From UBA10349 sp003485905 (GTDB lineage: Bacteria; Pseudomonadota; Gammaproteobacteria; Arenicellales; Arenicellaceae), in contig CALSLL010000004.1 in the NCBI GenBank assembly GCA_943787185.1, positions 62,001 to 126,000 on the forward strand: a stretch of 64,000 nt of DNA, read 5' to 3'. The notes below the pieces were generated by a model. It had not been told where the DNA came from, ran no database searches, and saw only the letters and a program-made list of their open reading frames with translations. This document shows, piece by piece, positions 42,453-51,759 of this stretch. The translations under genes were made by a program, and so were the position numbers. Numbering within the stretch: position 1 is the first letter of the stretch; every line of letters starts with the position of its first letter.

Positions 42453-43925
42453 ATGTTGAAATTTAGTAAATACGGCTTACTTGGCAAATCCTTCGTTGGC
42501 GTTGTTGCGACGATTATGCTGGCTTCCTGCAGTGAACAAGAGGATGTACAGCCAGCGGGGCAGCTGGAAGCGCAACAAGCAGAGGAGCAGCCTACAGGTC
42601 GTGTTGATTTTGTTGAGCATTCTGGCTCTCGAGTCGACGAAAAGACTTTGGACAATGGTTTGCGGGTTATCGTTAAACAGGATCATCGAAGTCCAGTAGT
42701 AGTGTCGCAGGTTTGGTATAAAGTTGGATCGAGTTACGAGCCTGAAGGAATCACAGGGGTGTCACATGTTCTTGAGCACATGATGTTTAAAGGAACTGAT
42801 ATTTACGGTCCAAACGAAGTCTCGCAGATTATCGCGGCGAATGGTGGTAGTGAGAACGCATTTACCGGACATGATTACACCGCTTACTTTCAACAGTGGG
42901 AGAAATCTCGTCTGCCGCTAAGTTTTGAAATCGAGTCCAATAGAATGCGAGGCCTTTTGCTCTCTGAAGATGAGTTTGTAAAAGAGATTGAAGTTGTTAA
43001 GGAAGAGCGAAGGATGCGAACTGACGATAATCCTGATGCTTGGTTGTACGAGCAATTTGGATTTGAGGCGTGGCAAACTAGCCCGTATGGACAGCCAATT
43101 ATTGGTTGGAGGAAGGATCTTGATTCAATGGCCGTCGCTGATTTGGCGGATTGGTACGAACGATACTATGCGCCGAATAATGCGACTGTGGTGGTCGTGG
43201 GTGATGTGATTCCTGATGAGGTGTTCGCTCTGGCTGAGCAATGGTTTGGAAGCTTGGAACCGTCCGAGATTGAGGTAAATAGCCCACCCCCGGAGCCGAG
43301 GTTCGAATCCGGCCGAGAAAAAACGGTTGAGCGCGCTGCGAGAGTGCCATCATTTATTCGTGGCTATTACGCACCAGTTATTTCAGCAGATAACCCAGAC
43401 GACTGGGAGCCGTATGCCTTGGAAGTCTTGGCTTATGTGCTTGATGGTGGTCAGAGTGCACGATTTGAGAAAACGTTGGTTCGTAATCAGCAGATAGCGG
43501 CATCAATTTGGACATCTTATGACGCAACAACGCGGTTAGATGGTTTGATAACCTTCGGTGGTTCTCCGTCGCAGGGGGTATCAACTGACAGCTTGATCGA
43601 AGGTCTAGAGGAACAACTATCTTTGGTTCGAACCACCCTTGTTAGTCAGCTAGAGCTCGACCGCGTGAAGGCGCAGCTAAAAGCGGCGGATGTTTTTGAG
43701 CGTGACTCTGTATTTTATCAAGCGATGAAAATCGGTCGATTGGTTACCATCGGCCTAGATTGGGAACTAGAGGAGGCCTGGCTTGAAAAGATTGCTGCAG
43801 TGACGCCCGAGCAGGTCATGGCTGTTGCGCAGAAGTATTTGGTTGCCAATAACGCAACAACGGTGAAGTTGTCGCCAATAGAAAGTAACTCCAATGACGG
43901 TGCGAATATAGGGGGGGGTGCGTGA
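42453..43925 (+). CDS. M16 zinc protease, catalytic partner (lipoprotein)
   Basis: A 490-residue M16 (pitrilysin-type) metallopeptidase. It has a lipobox-like signal (VVATIMLASC), then the active N-terminal domain with the inverted zinc motif HVLEHMMFKGTD and the downstream Glu ligand in EIEVVKEERRM. The C-terminal domain is the inactive half. It overlaps the next M16 gene by four bases (GTGA). In this gene pair one partner has the zinc motif and the other does not, as in two-subunit M16 enzymes. Position after divergent ftsY and before rsmD is the usual one in pseudomonads. Confidence 0.93.
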   Translation: MLKFSKYGLLGKSFVGVVATIMLASCSEQEDVQPAGQLEAQQAEEQPTGRVDFVEHSGSRVDEKTLDNGLRVIVKQDHRSPVVVSQVWYKVGSSYEPEGITGVSHVLEHMMFKGTDIYGPNEVSQIIAANGGSENAFTGHDYTAYFQQWEKSRLPLSFEIESNRMRGLLLSEDEFVKEIEVVKEERRMRTDDNPDAWLYEQFGFEAWQTSPYGQPIIGWRKDLDSMAVADLADWYERYYAPNNATVVVVGDVIPDEVFALAEQWFGSLEPSEIEVNSPPPEPRFESGREKTVERAARVPSFIRGYYAPVISADNPDDWEPYALEVLAYVLDGGQSARFEKTLVRNQQIAASIWTSYDATTRLDGLITFGGSPSQGVSTDSLIEGLEEQLSLVRTTLVSQLELDRVKAQLKAADVFERDSVFYQAMKIGRLVTIGLDWELEEAWLEKIAAVTPEQVMAVAQKYLVANNATTVKLSPIESNSNDGANIGGGA

Positions 43926-45268
43926 TGAGTGTTAACCGAACATTGAGCGAGTTTATGAGCTTTACTGCGTTAGTGGCCAGTATTTTGGCGCTATTCTCAT
44001 TGCAAACTGTGATTGCGGCACCAGAGATTCAAGTCTGGGAGACAGAGCACGGCGTGCCCGTCTATTTCGTTGAGGCACACGAAATTCCTATGATTCAAGT
44101 TTCGATGGGGTTTAGGGCTGGATCGGCAAATGACCCGGTCGACAAACTCGGGTTATCATCGCTAATGAGTCAAATGTTGACGATGGGCGTCAACGGAATG
44201 GATCAAGATGCATTTGCTGAAGCGATCGAGTCAACTGGGGCACAAATTGGTGCGGGCAGTGATGCCGATAAGGTAGTGGCAAGTTTAAAAAGCCTTAGTG
44301 AAGCTGGCGTTTTGGAGAGGGCTAGTGATTTATTCACCAGAACTCTTTCTGAACCAACCTTTAGTCCTGATGTGCTGGAGCGTGAACGAGCAAGGCGTTT
44401 GGTTGGGTTGGAACGCCAGAAACAATCCCCTGGATCAATGGCCGGTAAGGCTTATGCTGCGACACTGTTTCCTGACCATCCTTACGGTCGGCCTGCTTCG
44501 GGTGATGAAACGACATTGGCTGCGATTAATCAATCAGATCTGATTGCCTTTCATCAAAAGTATCTTGTTCAGTCAAATTTAGTGATCGCGGTGGTTGGTG
44601 ATATGACTCGACCTCAAGTCGAATTGTGGATTGATGATATGTTGGCGTCGATACCGCTGGGCGAACGGGCCTCGGATGCTCTGGTACCGATGGTCCCAGT
44701 CGCGAGCGAACAGTTTATTTCATTTGATTCGCAGCAAAGTACTATTCTTGTTGGTCACCAAGGCATCCCTCGAGGTCATCCAGACTATATTGCATTAACT
44801 GTCGCAAATTATATTCTGGGGGGCGGCGGCTTGGTTAGCATTCTGGCAGACGAATTACGTGAAAAACGTGGATTAACTTATGGCGTTAGTAGTGGTTTTT
44901 CTCGAATGGTGAGCTCAGGTTCCTTTACCATAAGGCTTCAAACGCGGAATGATAAGCGAGATGAGGCAGTAGGTTTGGTTCGAGACGTGCTAAATGATTT
45001 TGTAGAAAACGGGCCTACCGAACAGCAAGTTGAAAATGCAGTAAAGCATCTGTCGGGCTCTTTTCCATTGAGTACAGATAGCAACTCCAAGGTGGGGAAT
45101 ATTTTGATGGCTATAGCTTATTATGGATTGCCGGTAGATTATTTGCAGACTTATATACAGGAAGTAGAGGCCGTCGATCTAGGCAGGGTTAATGAAGTTG
45201 TTCGTCGGCATATGCGCCCGGGCGATTTAATTCAAGTGGTATTGGGTGGTTTGGTAACCACAGAGTAA
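43922..45268 (+). CDS. M16 family protein, inactive partner
   Basis: A 448-residue member of the M16 family with a signal peptide but no HxxEH: the corresponding segment reads LGLSSLMSQMLTMG. It keeps the substrate-positioning Arg-Tyr element of the C-terminal domain (LREKRGLTYGVSSGF). With the preceding gene it should form a heterodimer, as in the mitochondrial processing peptidase-like enzymes. The start overlaps the end of the catalytic partner by GTGA. Confidence 0.9.
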   Translation: MMSVNRTLSEFMSFTALVASILALFSLQTVIAAPEIQVWETEHGVPVYFVEAHEIPMIQVSMGFRAGSANDPVDKLGLSSLMSQMLTMGVNGMDQDAFAEAIESTGAQIGAGSDADKVVASLKSLSEAGVLERASDLFTRTLSEPTFSPDVLERERARRLVGLERQKQSPGSMAGKAYAATLFPDHPYGRPASGDETTLAAINQSDLIAFHQKYLVQSNLVIAVVGDMTRPQVELWIDDMLASIPLGERASDALVPMVPVASEQFISFDSQQSTILVGHQGIPRGHPDYIALTVANYILGGGGLVSILADELREKRGLTYGVSSGFSRMVSSGSFTIRLQTRNDKRDEAVGLVRDVLNDFVENGPTEQQVENAVKHLSGSFPLSTDSNSKVGNILMAIAYYGLPVDYLQTYIQEVEAVDLGRVNEVVRRHMRPGDLIQVVLGGLVTTE

Positions 45269-45291
45269 AGGAGCTAAAGCGGAGTATACAG

Positions 45292-45849
45292 GTGCGCGCG
45301 CTGTCTTCTGTTCGCATCATAGGTGGCCGATGGCGGGGACGTAAACTGCCTGTGCTGAATGAGGCTGGTTTGCGCCCAACGCCTGATCGAGTTCGAGAAA
45401 CACTGTTTAATTGGTTAATGCCCACGATTCAAGATACAGTCGTTCTAGACATTTGTGCTGGTACGGGTGTTTTGGGCTTTGAGGCTTTGTCCCGTGGTGC
45501 TAGTAAGGTACTCTTTATCGAAAGTAATAAAAAGCTGTGCGGTGCAATTCGCGAAATCCGAGAGGTATTGGATGCGGAGGCCGAAGTAATACAACAAAGC
45601 GCTACAGATCTGGGCTTGGTACTGACTGAGCGCAAGTTTGATTTGGTGTTTCTGGATCCTCCGTATCAATCCGATCTTTATTTTGAGGTGATTACCCAGT
45701 TAGTTGAAGGTAACTATTTTGCTAAGAATGCGTTGATGTATATAGAGACTTCAACTAATACGGTAGTGAACTTTGTGCCGGAATCGTGGCAGAAAATTCG
45801 ATCGAAAACGGCTGGTGATGTACGCTATGAACTGTTTCAAATAGCTTAA
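45292..45849 (+). CDS. rsmD: 16S rRNA m2G966 methyltransferase RsmD
   Basis: Methylates N2 of G966 in the 30S subunit. 185 residues with the SAM site in VLDICAGTGVLGFEALSRGA and the catalytic LDPPY motif (VFLDPPYQSD). The N-terminal RIIGGRWRGRKLPVL is typical. I start at GTG 45292, 24 bases after the M16 stop. It precedes coaD, a very conserved pairing. Confidence 0.96.
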   Translation: MRALSSVRIIGGRWRGRKLPVLNEAGLRPTPDRVRETLFNWLMPTIQDTVVLDICAGTGVLGFEALSRGASKVLFIESNKKLCGAIREIREVLDAEAEVIQQSATDLGLVLTERKFDLVFLDPPYQSDLYFEVITQLVEGNYFAKNALMYIETSTNTVVNFVPESWQKIRSKTAGDVRYELFQIA

Positions 45850-45937
45850 TTGAAGTCCACCATAATCGTCTTTATGGCTGGGATGATGGATTTGACTATT
45901 GGGCCTACATAATTTCTGAACTGAATCTGGAGAATAG

Positions 45938-46417
45938 ATGCCACAAATTGCAATGTACCCGGGAACCTTTGATCCGGTAACCAACGGTCATCTTGATCTT
46001 GTTGAGCGCGCCTGTCAGATTTTTGACAAACTCTATGTGGCGGTTGCGATAAGCCCTAAGAAGTCACCCTTATTTGGTCTAGATGAGCGTGTACAGCTCA
46101 TACAACAAACACTCGGTAGTAATCCGAAAATAGAAGTTGTAGGTTTTAATTCTCTATTGATTGATTTTGCAGCTGAACTAGGGGCTCGGGTGCTGGTTAG
46201 AGGTTTGCGTGCAGTATCGGATTTTGAATTTGAGTTTCAGCTGGCTTCTGCAAATCGTAGATTGGCACCTGATTTGGAGACGGTATTTTTAACGCCCTCT
46301 GAAGCGAATAACTTTGTTTCTTCTTCTTTAGTAAAAGAAATTGCTAGTTTTGGCGGTGATGTTAGTAGCTTTGTGCCGCCAGAGGTTCAGAAGGCTCTAG
46401 TAGACAAGTATTCGTGA
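45938..46417 (+). CDS. coaD: Phosphopantetheine adenylyltransferase
   Basis: Fourth step of CoA synthesis: ATP plus 4'-phosphopantetheine to dephospho-CoA. 159 residues, the normal hexamer subunit size. Catalytic motif YPGTFDPVTNGHLDLVERA, RGLRAVSDFEFEFQLA for substrate binding, and LTPSEANNFVSSSLVKEIA. It follows rsmD after an 88-base gap and precedes the YfhL-like ferredoxin. Confidence 0.98.
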   Translation: MPQIAMYPGTFDPVTNGHLDLVERACQIFDKLYVAVAISPKKSPLFGLDERVQLIQQTLGSNPKIEVVGFNSLLIDFAAELGARVLVRGLRAVSDFEFEFQLASANRRLAPDLETVFLTPSEANNFVSSSLVKEIASFGGDVSSFVPPEVQKALVDKYS

Positions 46418-46440
46418 ATCGATTGATACAGGGAGCTTGA

Positions 46441-46692
46441 GTGTCGCTCATAATCACTGACGATTGCATCAATTGTGATGTGTGCGAACCGGAATGCCCC
46501 AATGACGCAATCTTTCAGGGTGAACTAATCTATGAAATCGAGGCGGATAAATGCACGGAATGCGTAGGTCATTATGCTGAGCAGCAATGTGTTGTCGTGT
46601 GTCCAGTGGCGTGTATTTTTACTGATCCGAATAATCCAGAGTCTAAGGAACAGCTGCAAGCAAAATATGAAAAGTTAACCATTGAAGGCTAA
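46441..46692 (+). CDS. yfhL: YfhL-type ferredoxin (2[4Fe-4S])
   Basis: An 83-residue ferredoxin. The two clusters are held by CINCDVCEPECPNDAI and CTECVGHYAEQQCVVVCPVACI; the extra residues between the second and third Cys of the second motif are typical of the YfhL/FdxA subgroup. It starts at GTG 46441, 24 bases after coaD, which is the usual neighbour. The redox partner is not known. Confidence 0.93.
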   Translation: MSLIITDDCINCDVCEPECPNDAIFQGELIYEIEADKCTECVGHYAEQQCVVVCPVACIFTDPNNPESKEQLQAKYEKLTIEG

Positions 46693-46736
46693 ACCGTTGT
46701 TTTAATTTTTAGCAATTTGTACTAGAAAAACTAAAA

Positions 46737-46775
46737 GATAAAGCCCCAAGTTAATTATTAACTTGGGGCTTTATC
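46737..46775. terminator. Bidirectional terminator after yfhL
   Basis: A perfect 19-bp inverted repeat with one central base, running GATAAAGCCCCAAGTTAAT to its complement. The GC core is flanked by A and T stretches, so it can end transcripts from yfhL and from the lipoprotein genes on the other strand. Confidence 0.9.
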
Positions 46776-46837
46776 ATTCGAACTTTTAGCTTCGCGTGTG
46801 TGTGCGAAATAATCACTAATTTTACTTATGAGGATGT

Positions 46838-47197
46838 CTAGCCAGAGGCTTTGCTTTCTACCAGATAGGGAACCCATAAGATTCGATCTTGTTGCTTATG
46901 CTCTTTAAAAAAGTCATCAATGTCCCACGCCTTTATTTGTTCGAAGTAACCCTCTTTGATTACTTTAAGGGAAATAGTCGTGGCATTTTTTGTGCTGATA
47001 TTTCGAGTTACTTGCACAGGACTATTTCCTAGCAGTATCCAATCAGACTGGGTCCCGTCTTCATATCCGGTCTGCATTAATACTATTGCTCCCAATGGAT
47101 CTGAATGTATGGTTAGCGGCACATCGCGCGTGCTGGCACAACCCAAGGCGAGTCCGGTAATAAGGGTGATTAGAATAACTTTTATTGAACTTTTCAT
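46838..47197 (-). CDS. Small lipoprotein, PEGA-like
   Basis: A 119-residue lipoprotein (LITGLALGCAST; Cys about residue 20). The mature part contains TIHSDPLGAIVLMQTG, LLGNSPVQVTRNIS and ISLKVIKEGYFEQ, a layout like a PEGA domain, which occurs in secreted and surface proteins and has a surface-binding role in some. It follows the related lipoprotein gene by 20 bases. Function unknown. Confidence 0.75.
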   Translation of the reverse strand: MKSSIKVILITLITGLALGCASTRDVPLTIHSDPLGAIVLMQTGYEDGTQSDWILLGNSPVQVTRNISTKNATTISLKVIKEGYFEQIKAWDIDDFFKEHKQQDRILWVPYLVESKASG

Positions 47198-47217
47198 TTT
47201 ATTGCTCCGACAAATTA

Positions 47218-47541
47218 CTAGTTGGACTCTTCGATATTCACTTCAATCAGCTGAGGTTCAGCAAGCGCTTTTGCTTGCGAGGTGTGACGCAGGCTTAACC
47301 AAAATTGGGTAACTTTTTCTTTGTACCCAGGTTTTTTAAATCGAACGGTTACATTTTTCCGGCTGCCACCGCTGTCTTTCCACCACACGGTCGCTGGGGT
47401 AACCCCTAAAAGCGTGCCGTCATCGAGATTTATAACTTCGGCGCCGGAAGGCGTAGAAACAATTTGGGCGGCACCATAGTGAGCGCATCCTGAGAGGACG
47501 GCTAGCACTAAAACGGTTATAGCGAATTTACTGGAGGTCAT
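47218..47541 (-). CDS. Small lipoprotein, PEGA-like
   Basis: I start at the ATG at 47541 (107 residues) rather than at 47595, because it begins the lipoprotein signal directly (ITVLVLAVLSGC). The mature part has VSTPSGAEVINLDDGTLLG, TPATVWW and VRFKKPGYKEKV, again PEGA-like. It and the downstream lipoprotein are tandem relatives with similar layout but low identity, perhaps an old duplication. Function unknown. Confidence 0.72.
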   Translation of the reverse strand: MTSSKFAITVLVLAVLSGCAHYGAAQIVSTPSGAEVINLDDGTLLGVTPATVWWKDSGGSRKNVTVRFKKPGYKEKVTQFWLSLRHTSQAKALAEPQLIEVNIEESN

Positions 47542-48700
47542 TGGCTTGATTCTCATATTGTGAATAAATGTGGTTGATTGTTGTTGAGTGCGCACTGTTA
47601 ACGCTAGATGGCTATGGTCTCATTGTACTAGTGCTCACAGCTAACACTTCATTCTCACTTTGTTCGCCTGAGTGAGTCTGCGGTGGGCTGTTTTTTGTAT
47701 TACGAGCGGCAACAGAGTTACGTAGTTCGTTCTCAGCTTGATCAGTTCCTGGCTTGTTGTAGAGGCTTAGTCGGACTTGATCTGATAGCTTGCGCTTAAT
47801 AAAGAGCCAAAATCTAGACCTGATAATAAGCGAAATATTGTTCGCCCGCGAGCGAAATTAACCTTAGTTAGTAACGCACTTTTTATTTGCACGAAACATT
47901 AATAATGAGGACGAGTGTATATGTTTGATTTTAATCAGTTAGCTGGCCTGTTGATTTGTGCTGATCAAAATAAGACATTAATATTTTTGATCGGTCTCTC
48001 AATATAGTCGTTCCAAAAAATCAATAATTTTCATGTTGTCTAACTTATTTGATCGTGTATAGTTCCACGTGCAGTGCGGCTTACACTCAAAAATTCGAGA
48101 ACAGAATAGGGTGTTTGGTGAGGATTTCTTGATGAATTACAGGAGTCTTGCCAAGTCGTAGTGTGATTAGTTAAGGCGAATATGTAGGTTGGCTAAACCG
48201 AATGTTTATATTTTCCCGATACTTTCTTTACGTTGTTTTGTGATGCGTAAAAGAATTAGGGATAAGATTTACATTGTCCAACCTATAATAATAGAAGAGG
48301 GGCCACCAGCCACTGAGAGATAAAGCGTCAGGAAAGCGCTAGGGTAGTATGCTTGTAAGTTAATTGTGCGGCTTATATGCGGTGCATATTTAGCGTCGGC
48401 GTAATTCGAGAATCTCTCATAACAGGTGTCTGTGCATGACTCCTCCTTGCTTAGCAAGTAGGGGCGTGTAGATTGGGAGCTGTTTGTAGCACCAAGTTTC
48501 TCTTGTGTTTAGACCTTCGTCTGCACAAATCGTTGATAGATTTGAATTGATTGGGCTAGCCGGTTGCTAGTTCTTTGTGTAGCGCCGCTGATGCATCTGG
48601 CGGTTATAGTCAGTTAACAGATCGAAATATTGAAATGATTTGACGGTTAATCGAATGAACAGACAATATTCAGACTGCATTACCAGAGGTTAAAAACGAA
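47542..48700. other. About 1.1 kb without a recognisable gene
   Basis: The longest gene-free stretch in the window, between the minus-strand lipoproteins and the TonB2/TtpC array. The only open frame of note on the minus strand (48269-48457, 62 residues) resembles no family I know and is likely spurious. A 28-codon frame at 47921-48007 has a good ribosome-binding sequence. A promoter-like TTGACG (48640-48645) lies 61 bases before the first gene of the array. I find no tRNA, no long repeat and no terminator-ended RNA in it. It could be a decayed region or a regulatory space. Confidence 0.5.
47921..48007 (+). CDS. Possible 28-residue small protein
   Basis: ATG at 47921 follows GAGGA with a 9-base spacing. 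The product begins MFDFNQLAGLLICADQ and ends with a hydrophobic stretch, LIFLIGLSI, which could sit in a membrane. The chance of an open frame of 28 codons is high, so the ribosome-binding sequence is the only real support. Confidence 0.2.
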   Translation: MFDFNQLAGLLICADQNKTLIFLIGLSI

Positions 48701-49387
48701 ATGATTAGATCCGTATTGAAACGAGCTTCGCAGGTTGTAGCAATTGCCACAATTTGTATTGGCTCAGTAGGTGTTGCTTCAGCACAAACAGTCGAGGAAG
48801 AGTTCGCCCGTGAGAATAAACTGGTTGAGGCGATAAAAGTTTATAACGACCAATTGGCCGATCAGATTGCTGGACAGGGAGTCGCTGAAACCGAGATTCG
48901 CGATTCAATCGTACAATCTGGAAGCCTTGCTCCTCAGGTGGCAGATTTGCTAGGGAAGATGCTTTCAGCTCTGGAAACATTTATTAGCGCGGACTTGCCA
49001 TTTCATATGGACACGCGTTTAAGCAGTGTTGGCCAGCTTAAAAGTTTAATGGTAGATCCTGCCGCATCGATGTCTGATCGATTCCGCAATATTATGGATA
49101 TTTATACTATCGAAACAGAGTACGGCAACACATATGAAGCTTACGCCGACACTATAACTATAGAAGGTAGTGATGTAGAGGTGGATATGTTGCGTGTAGG
49201 TCGGTTGGCACTTTACTATCAAACTAAAGATGGTAACGTTTCCGGAATGTGGGATCGAGCCAGTGGCAGCTTTGTAATATTACCAGATACAAATAATCGA
49301 TATATTCGTACGGCGATTCGGGTCGCAGCAAAATTAGTTGCGCCTGAATTATTGAACATTCCAACTCCAGCGCCAGAGGGTGTGTAG
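48701..49387 (+). CDS. DUF3450 family protein (TtpC-linked)
   Basis: A 228-residue exported protein with a signal peptide (VVAIATICIGSVGVASAQ) and a helical DUF3450 domain: coiled-coil-like N-terminal half, then SDRFRNIMDIYTIETEYGN and YADTITIEGSDVEVDMLRVGRLALYYQTKDG. DUF3450 genes precede the TtpC-type ExbB genes of vibrios and other marine gammaproteobacteria and are needed for full TonB2 function in some. First gene of the array. Its stop overlaps the open frame of the next gene, whose likely start is two bases on. Confidence 0.9.
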   Translation: MIRSVLKRASQVVAIATICIGSVGVASAQTVEEEFARENKLVEAIKVYNDQLADQIAGQGVAETEIRDSIVQSGSLAPQVADLLGKMLSALETFISADLPFHMDTRLSSVGQLKSLMVDPAASMSDRFRNIMDIYTIETEYGNTYEAYADTITIEGSDVEVDMLRVGRLALYYQTKDGNVSGMWDRASGSFVILPDTNNRYIRTAIRVAAKLVAPELLNIPTPAPEGV

Positions 49388-49388
49388 C

Positions 49389-50741
49389 ATGAAACATCAT
49401 TTATCTTTAATTTCAATTTTTGCGGCGTTTCTGGCAGTTTCTGTCTTTCCTATGCAGGCGTCTGCAGATGCCCTTGACGATTTACTTGAAGAGGTTCGCA
49501 CCGGAACCTTGCAAAAATCTGATCAGGCAACTCAACGAGAGCAACAATTTGGGTCTTCGGCAGATCAGGCTGGAATGGTAGCCGCTTTGCAGGCTGAACG
49601 AGCTACTTTAGAGGCTCGCAGTGAGGCGCTTGAAAATCAATTTGCGGCTAATGACGAAGGGTTAAATACCTTGCGGGCCCAGAAAGAAACTGCCTTAGGC
49701 GATTTAAAAGAATTATTCGCGGGCCTGCAGCAAGTGGTTGGTGAAGCCCAGGCAAATTTTGATACTTCTATAATTTCTGCTCAGTTTCCTGGGCGAAGTG
49801 AAGCTTTTGAAGCAATTTCTGTAAAGCTTAGCCAATCAAACGAGCTGCCGACTGCGGCTGAAATTGAAAGTATCTGGAGCAACATACTTAATGAAATGGT
49901 ACAGCAGGGTAAGGTTGTTTCTTTTAATGCCCCTGTTGCAACCGCTTCCGGATCAAAACAAGATCAGGTGGTCACTAGGGTTGGTGTTTTCAATTTAGTT
50001 GGCGACGGCAAGTTTTTGACCTATGGGACAGGCGGTATAGCCGAATTACCACGTCAGCCTGACGGCCAATATCTAGGCTCTGTGTCAGATCTACAGAGCG
50101 CGGCGCCAGGCAGTGCAGTTTCGTTTTTTGTAGACCCGACAAGAGGCACCTTATTAGGTGCAAATGTTGAGCGTCCTAGTTTGGCTGAGCGAGTCACGCA
50201 AGGCGGTACTGTTGGTTATGTGATTATTGCAATGGGGGCGATTGCCTTAGCTATCGCGATATGGAGACTGTTGGTTTTATTTAGTGTTGCTGGTGCGGTT
50301 AAAAAGCAAGCCAAGAATGCAGGCTCTCCATCTCCAAAGAATCCGCTAGGTCGAGTGCTTCAAGTGCTCAAAGACAATCCAAATAGCAGTACGGAATCGC
50401 TTGAGCTTAAGCTGACTGAGCAAATCATGAAAGAAACACCTAAGCTGAACAAGATGCTGATGTTTCTCAAGATTGTTGCCGTGGTCGCACCATTGATGGG
50501 TCTGCTCGGTACGGTTACCGGTATGATCGAAACGTTTCAGTCGATAACTTTGTTCGGTGCGGGTGATCCGAAGCTGATGGCTGGCGGTATTTCACAAGCA
50601 TTGGTTACCACAGTGCTCGGCTTATGCGTTGCGATTCCGACGGTTCTCATGCATACCCTGGCGTCTAGTAAGGCCAAGCAAGTGCAAGATGTTCTTGAAG
50701 AGCAATCTGCTGGAATGGTCGCTCGACAAATAGAAGCCTAA
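49389..50741 (+). CDS. ttpC: TtpC-type large ExbB/TolQ protein with periplasmic extension
   Basis: A 450-residue protein: signal peptide, a coiled-coil periplasmic region (DDLLEEVRTGTLQKSDQ..., about 25-240), then a membrane part with the MotA/TolQ/ExbB signatures VAPLMGLLGTVTGMIETFQ and GGISQALVTTVLGLCVAIP. I start at ATG 49389; the open frame begins nine bases earlier. In Vibrio TtpC is essential for TonB2 energy transfer. It pairs with a small ExbB, ExbD and TonB downstream. Confidence 0.92.
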   Translation: MKHHLSLISIFAAFLAVSVFPMQASADALDDLLEEVRTGTLQKSDQATQREQQFGSSADQAGMVAALQAERATLEARSEALENQFAANDEGLNTLRAQKETALGDLKELFAGLQQVVGEAQANFDTSIISAQFPGRSEAFEAISVKLSQSNELPTAAEIESIWSNILNEMVQQGKVVSFNAPVATASGSKQDQVVTRVGVFNLVGDGKFLTYGTGGIAELPRQPDGQYLGSVSDLQSAAPGSAVSFFVDPTRGTLLGANVERPSLAERVTQGGTVGYVIIAMGAIALAIAIWRLLVLFSVAGAVKKQAKNAGSPSPKNPLGRVLQVLKDNPNSSTESLELKLTEQIMKETPKLNKMLMFLKIVAVVAPLMGLLGTVTGMIETFQSITLFGAGDPKLMAGGISQALVTTVLGLCVAIPTVLMHTLASSKAKQVQDVLEEQSAGMVARQIEA

Positions 50742-50774
50742 GGCTCATTACAAACTTTTCGAGGTATATTTAAG

Positions 50775-51305
50775 ATGCCAGAGTTTATTTTAGTTTGGTT
50801 AGAGTCAATTCGTGATTTTATGGATCTCGGTGGTTGGGTGTTGTACCTAATTGCTGGTTTATTGGTCGTGATGTGGTACATGATTCTTGATCGTATTTTC
50901 TACCTGCAAGGCCCGCATAAGCGTGCGGTTCGAGCAGCGCTAGAAGAGTGGGAGGCACGCCCAGAAAGAAGTTCGTGGGCAGCCCACCAGGTTCGTGAAG
51001 AGCTCGTATCGTCTGTTTCTGTACGGTTAAGGCAGTATTTACCTATGATTCAGGCATGCGTTGCTTTATGTCCATTGTTTGGCCTGCTCGGTACCGTAAC
51101 CGGTATGATTGAGGTATTTCAGGTAATGGCAATCAATGGTACTAGTAATGCTAGGGCTATGGCGGGCGGCGTATCACAAGCTACAGTTCCAACTATGGCC
51201 GGAATGGTAGCGGCGTTGTCTGGGTTGTTCCTTAGTTTTTGGTTACAGCGTAGATACGAAACTGAACGCGAGTTGCTCGCTGAAAACTTGACGTTAGATC
51301 ACTAG
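50775..51305 (+). CDS. exbB: ExbB-type proton channel subunit
   Basis: A 176-residue inner-membrane protein of the MotA/TolQ/ExbB family, with three membrane helices; LFGLLGTVTGMIEVFQ and AGGVSQATVPTMAGMVAA are the channel motifs. It forms the proton channel with ExbD and powers TonB. Of the two ExbB-like genes in this module it is the short, classical one. Confidence 0.94.
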   Translation: MPEFILVWLESIRDFMDLGGWVLYLIAGLLVVMWYMILDRIFYLQGPHKRAVRAALEEWEARPERSSWAAHQVREELVSSVSVRLRQYLPMIQACVALCPLFGLLGTVTGMIEVFQVMAINGTSNARAMAGGVSQATVPTMAGMVAALSGLFLSFWLQRRYETERELLAENLTLDH

Positions 51306-51345
51306 AACCAAGTAGCTCGGTTAATCCTGGGCGCGGAGTATAGTA

Positions 51346-51750
51346 ATGAGAAGAATGAACCGAATGAAACAAGATGACGATACCAAGATCGACATTACGC
51401 CGATGCTTGATGTGGTCTTCATTATGTTGATTTTCTTTATCGTAACCGCCAGTTTTATTAAGGAAAGTGGCGCGAATGTTACTAAGCCAGATGCACAAAC
51501 GGATGATAAGTACCCACGAGCGTCGGTATTGATTGCGGTCGATGCCAAGGATGAAATTTGGCTAGATAAGCGAAAAATTGATTCGCGAGCTATCAAAGCT
51601 AATATAAGTCGCTTACGAGCGGAAAATCCGGATGGCGAGGTGTTGTTGCAAGCAGATATTGAATCAACCGCCGAAACTGTAATGAAAGTTATCGATGGGC
51701 TTAAAGAGTCGGGGATTGACGTCCCTGTGATCTCGACCGTCGGAGATTAG
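51346..51750 (+). CDS. exbD: ExbD-type proton channel subunit
   Basis: A 134-residue protein with a short cytosolic end, one membrane helix and a periplasmic domain. The proton-carrying Asp lies in IDITPMLDVVFIMLIFF. The periplasmic part ends with VMKVIDGLKESGIDVPVIS. Followed by tonB after nine bases. Confidence 0.95.
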   Translation: MRRMNRMKQDDDTKIDITPMLDVVFIMLIFFIVTASFIKESGANVTKPDAQTDDKYPRASVLIAVDAKDEIWLDKRKIDSRAIKANISRLRAENPDGEVLLQADIESTAETVMKVIDGLKESGIDVPVISTVGD

Positions 51751-51759
51751 GAGAAAATC

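Noticed and set aside
43300..43310. GGTTCGAATCC, a perfect tRNA T-arm-like sequence
   Set aside because: It lies in the middle of a well-supported M16 protease gene and no other tRNA arms are present around it.
48269..48457. 62-codon open frame on the minus strand
   Set aside because: No family resemblance, no clear ribosome-binding site, and a Ser/Tyr/Ile-rich composition expected by chance.
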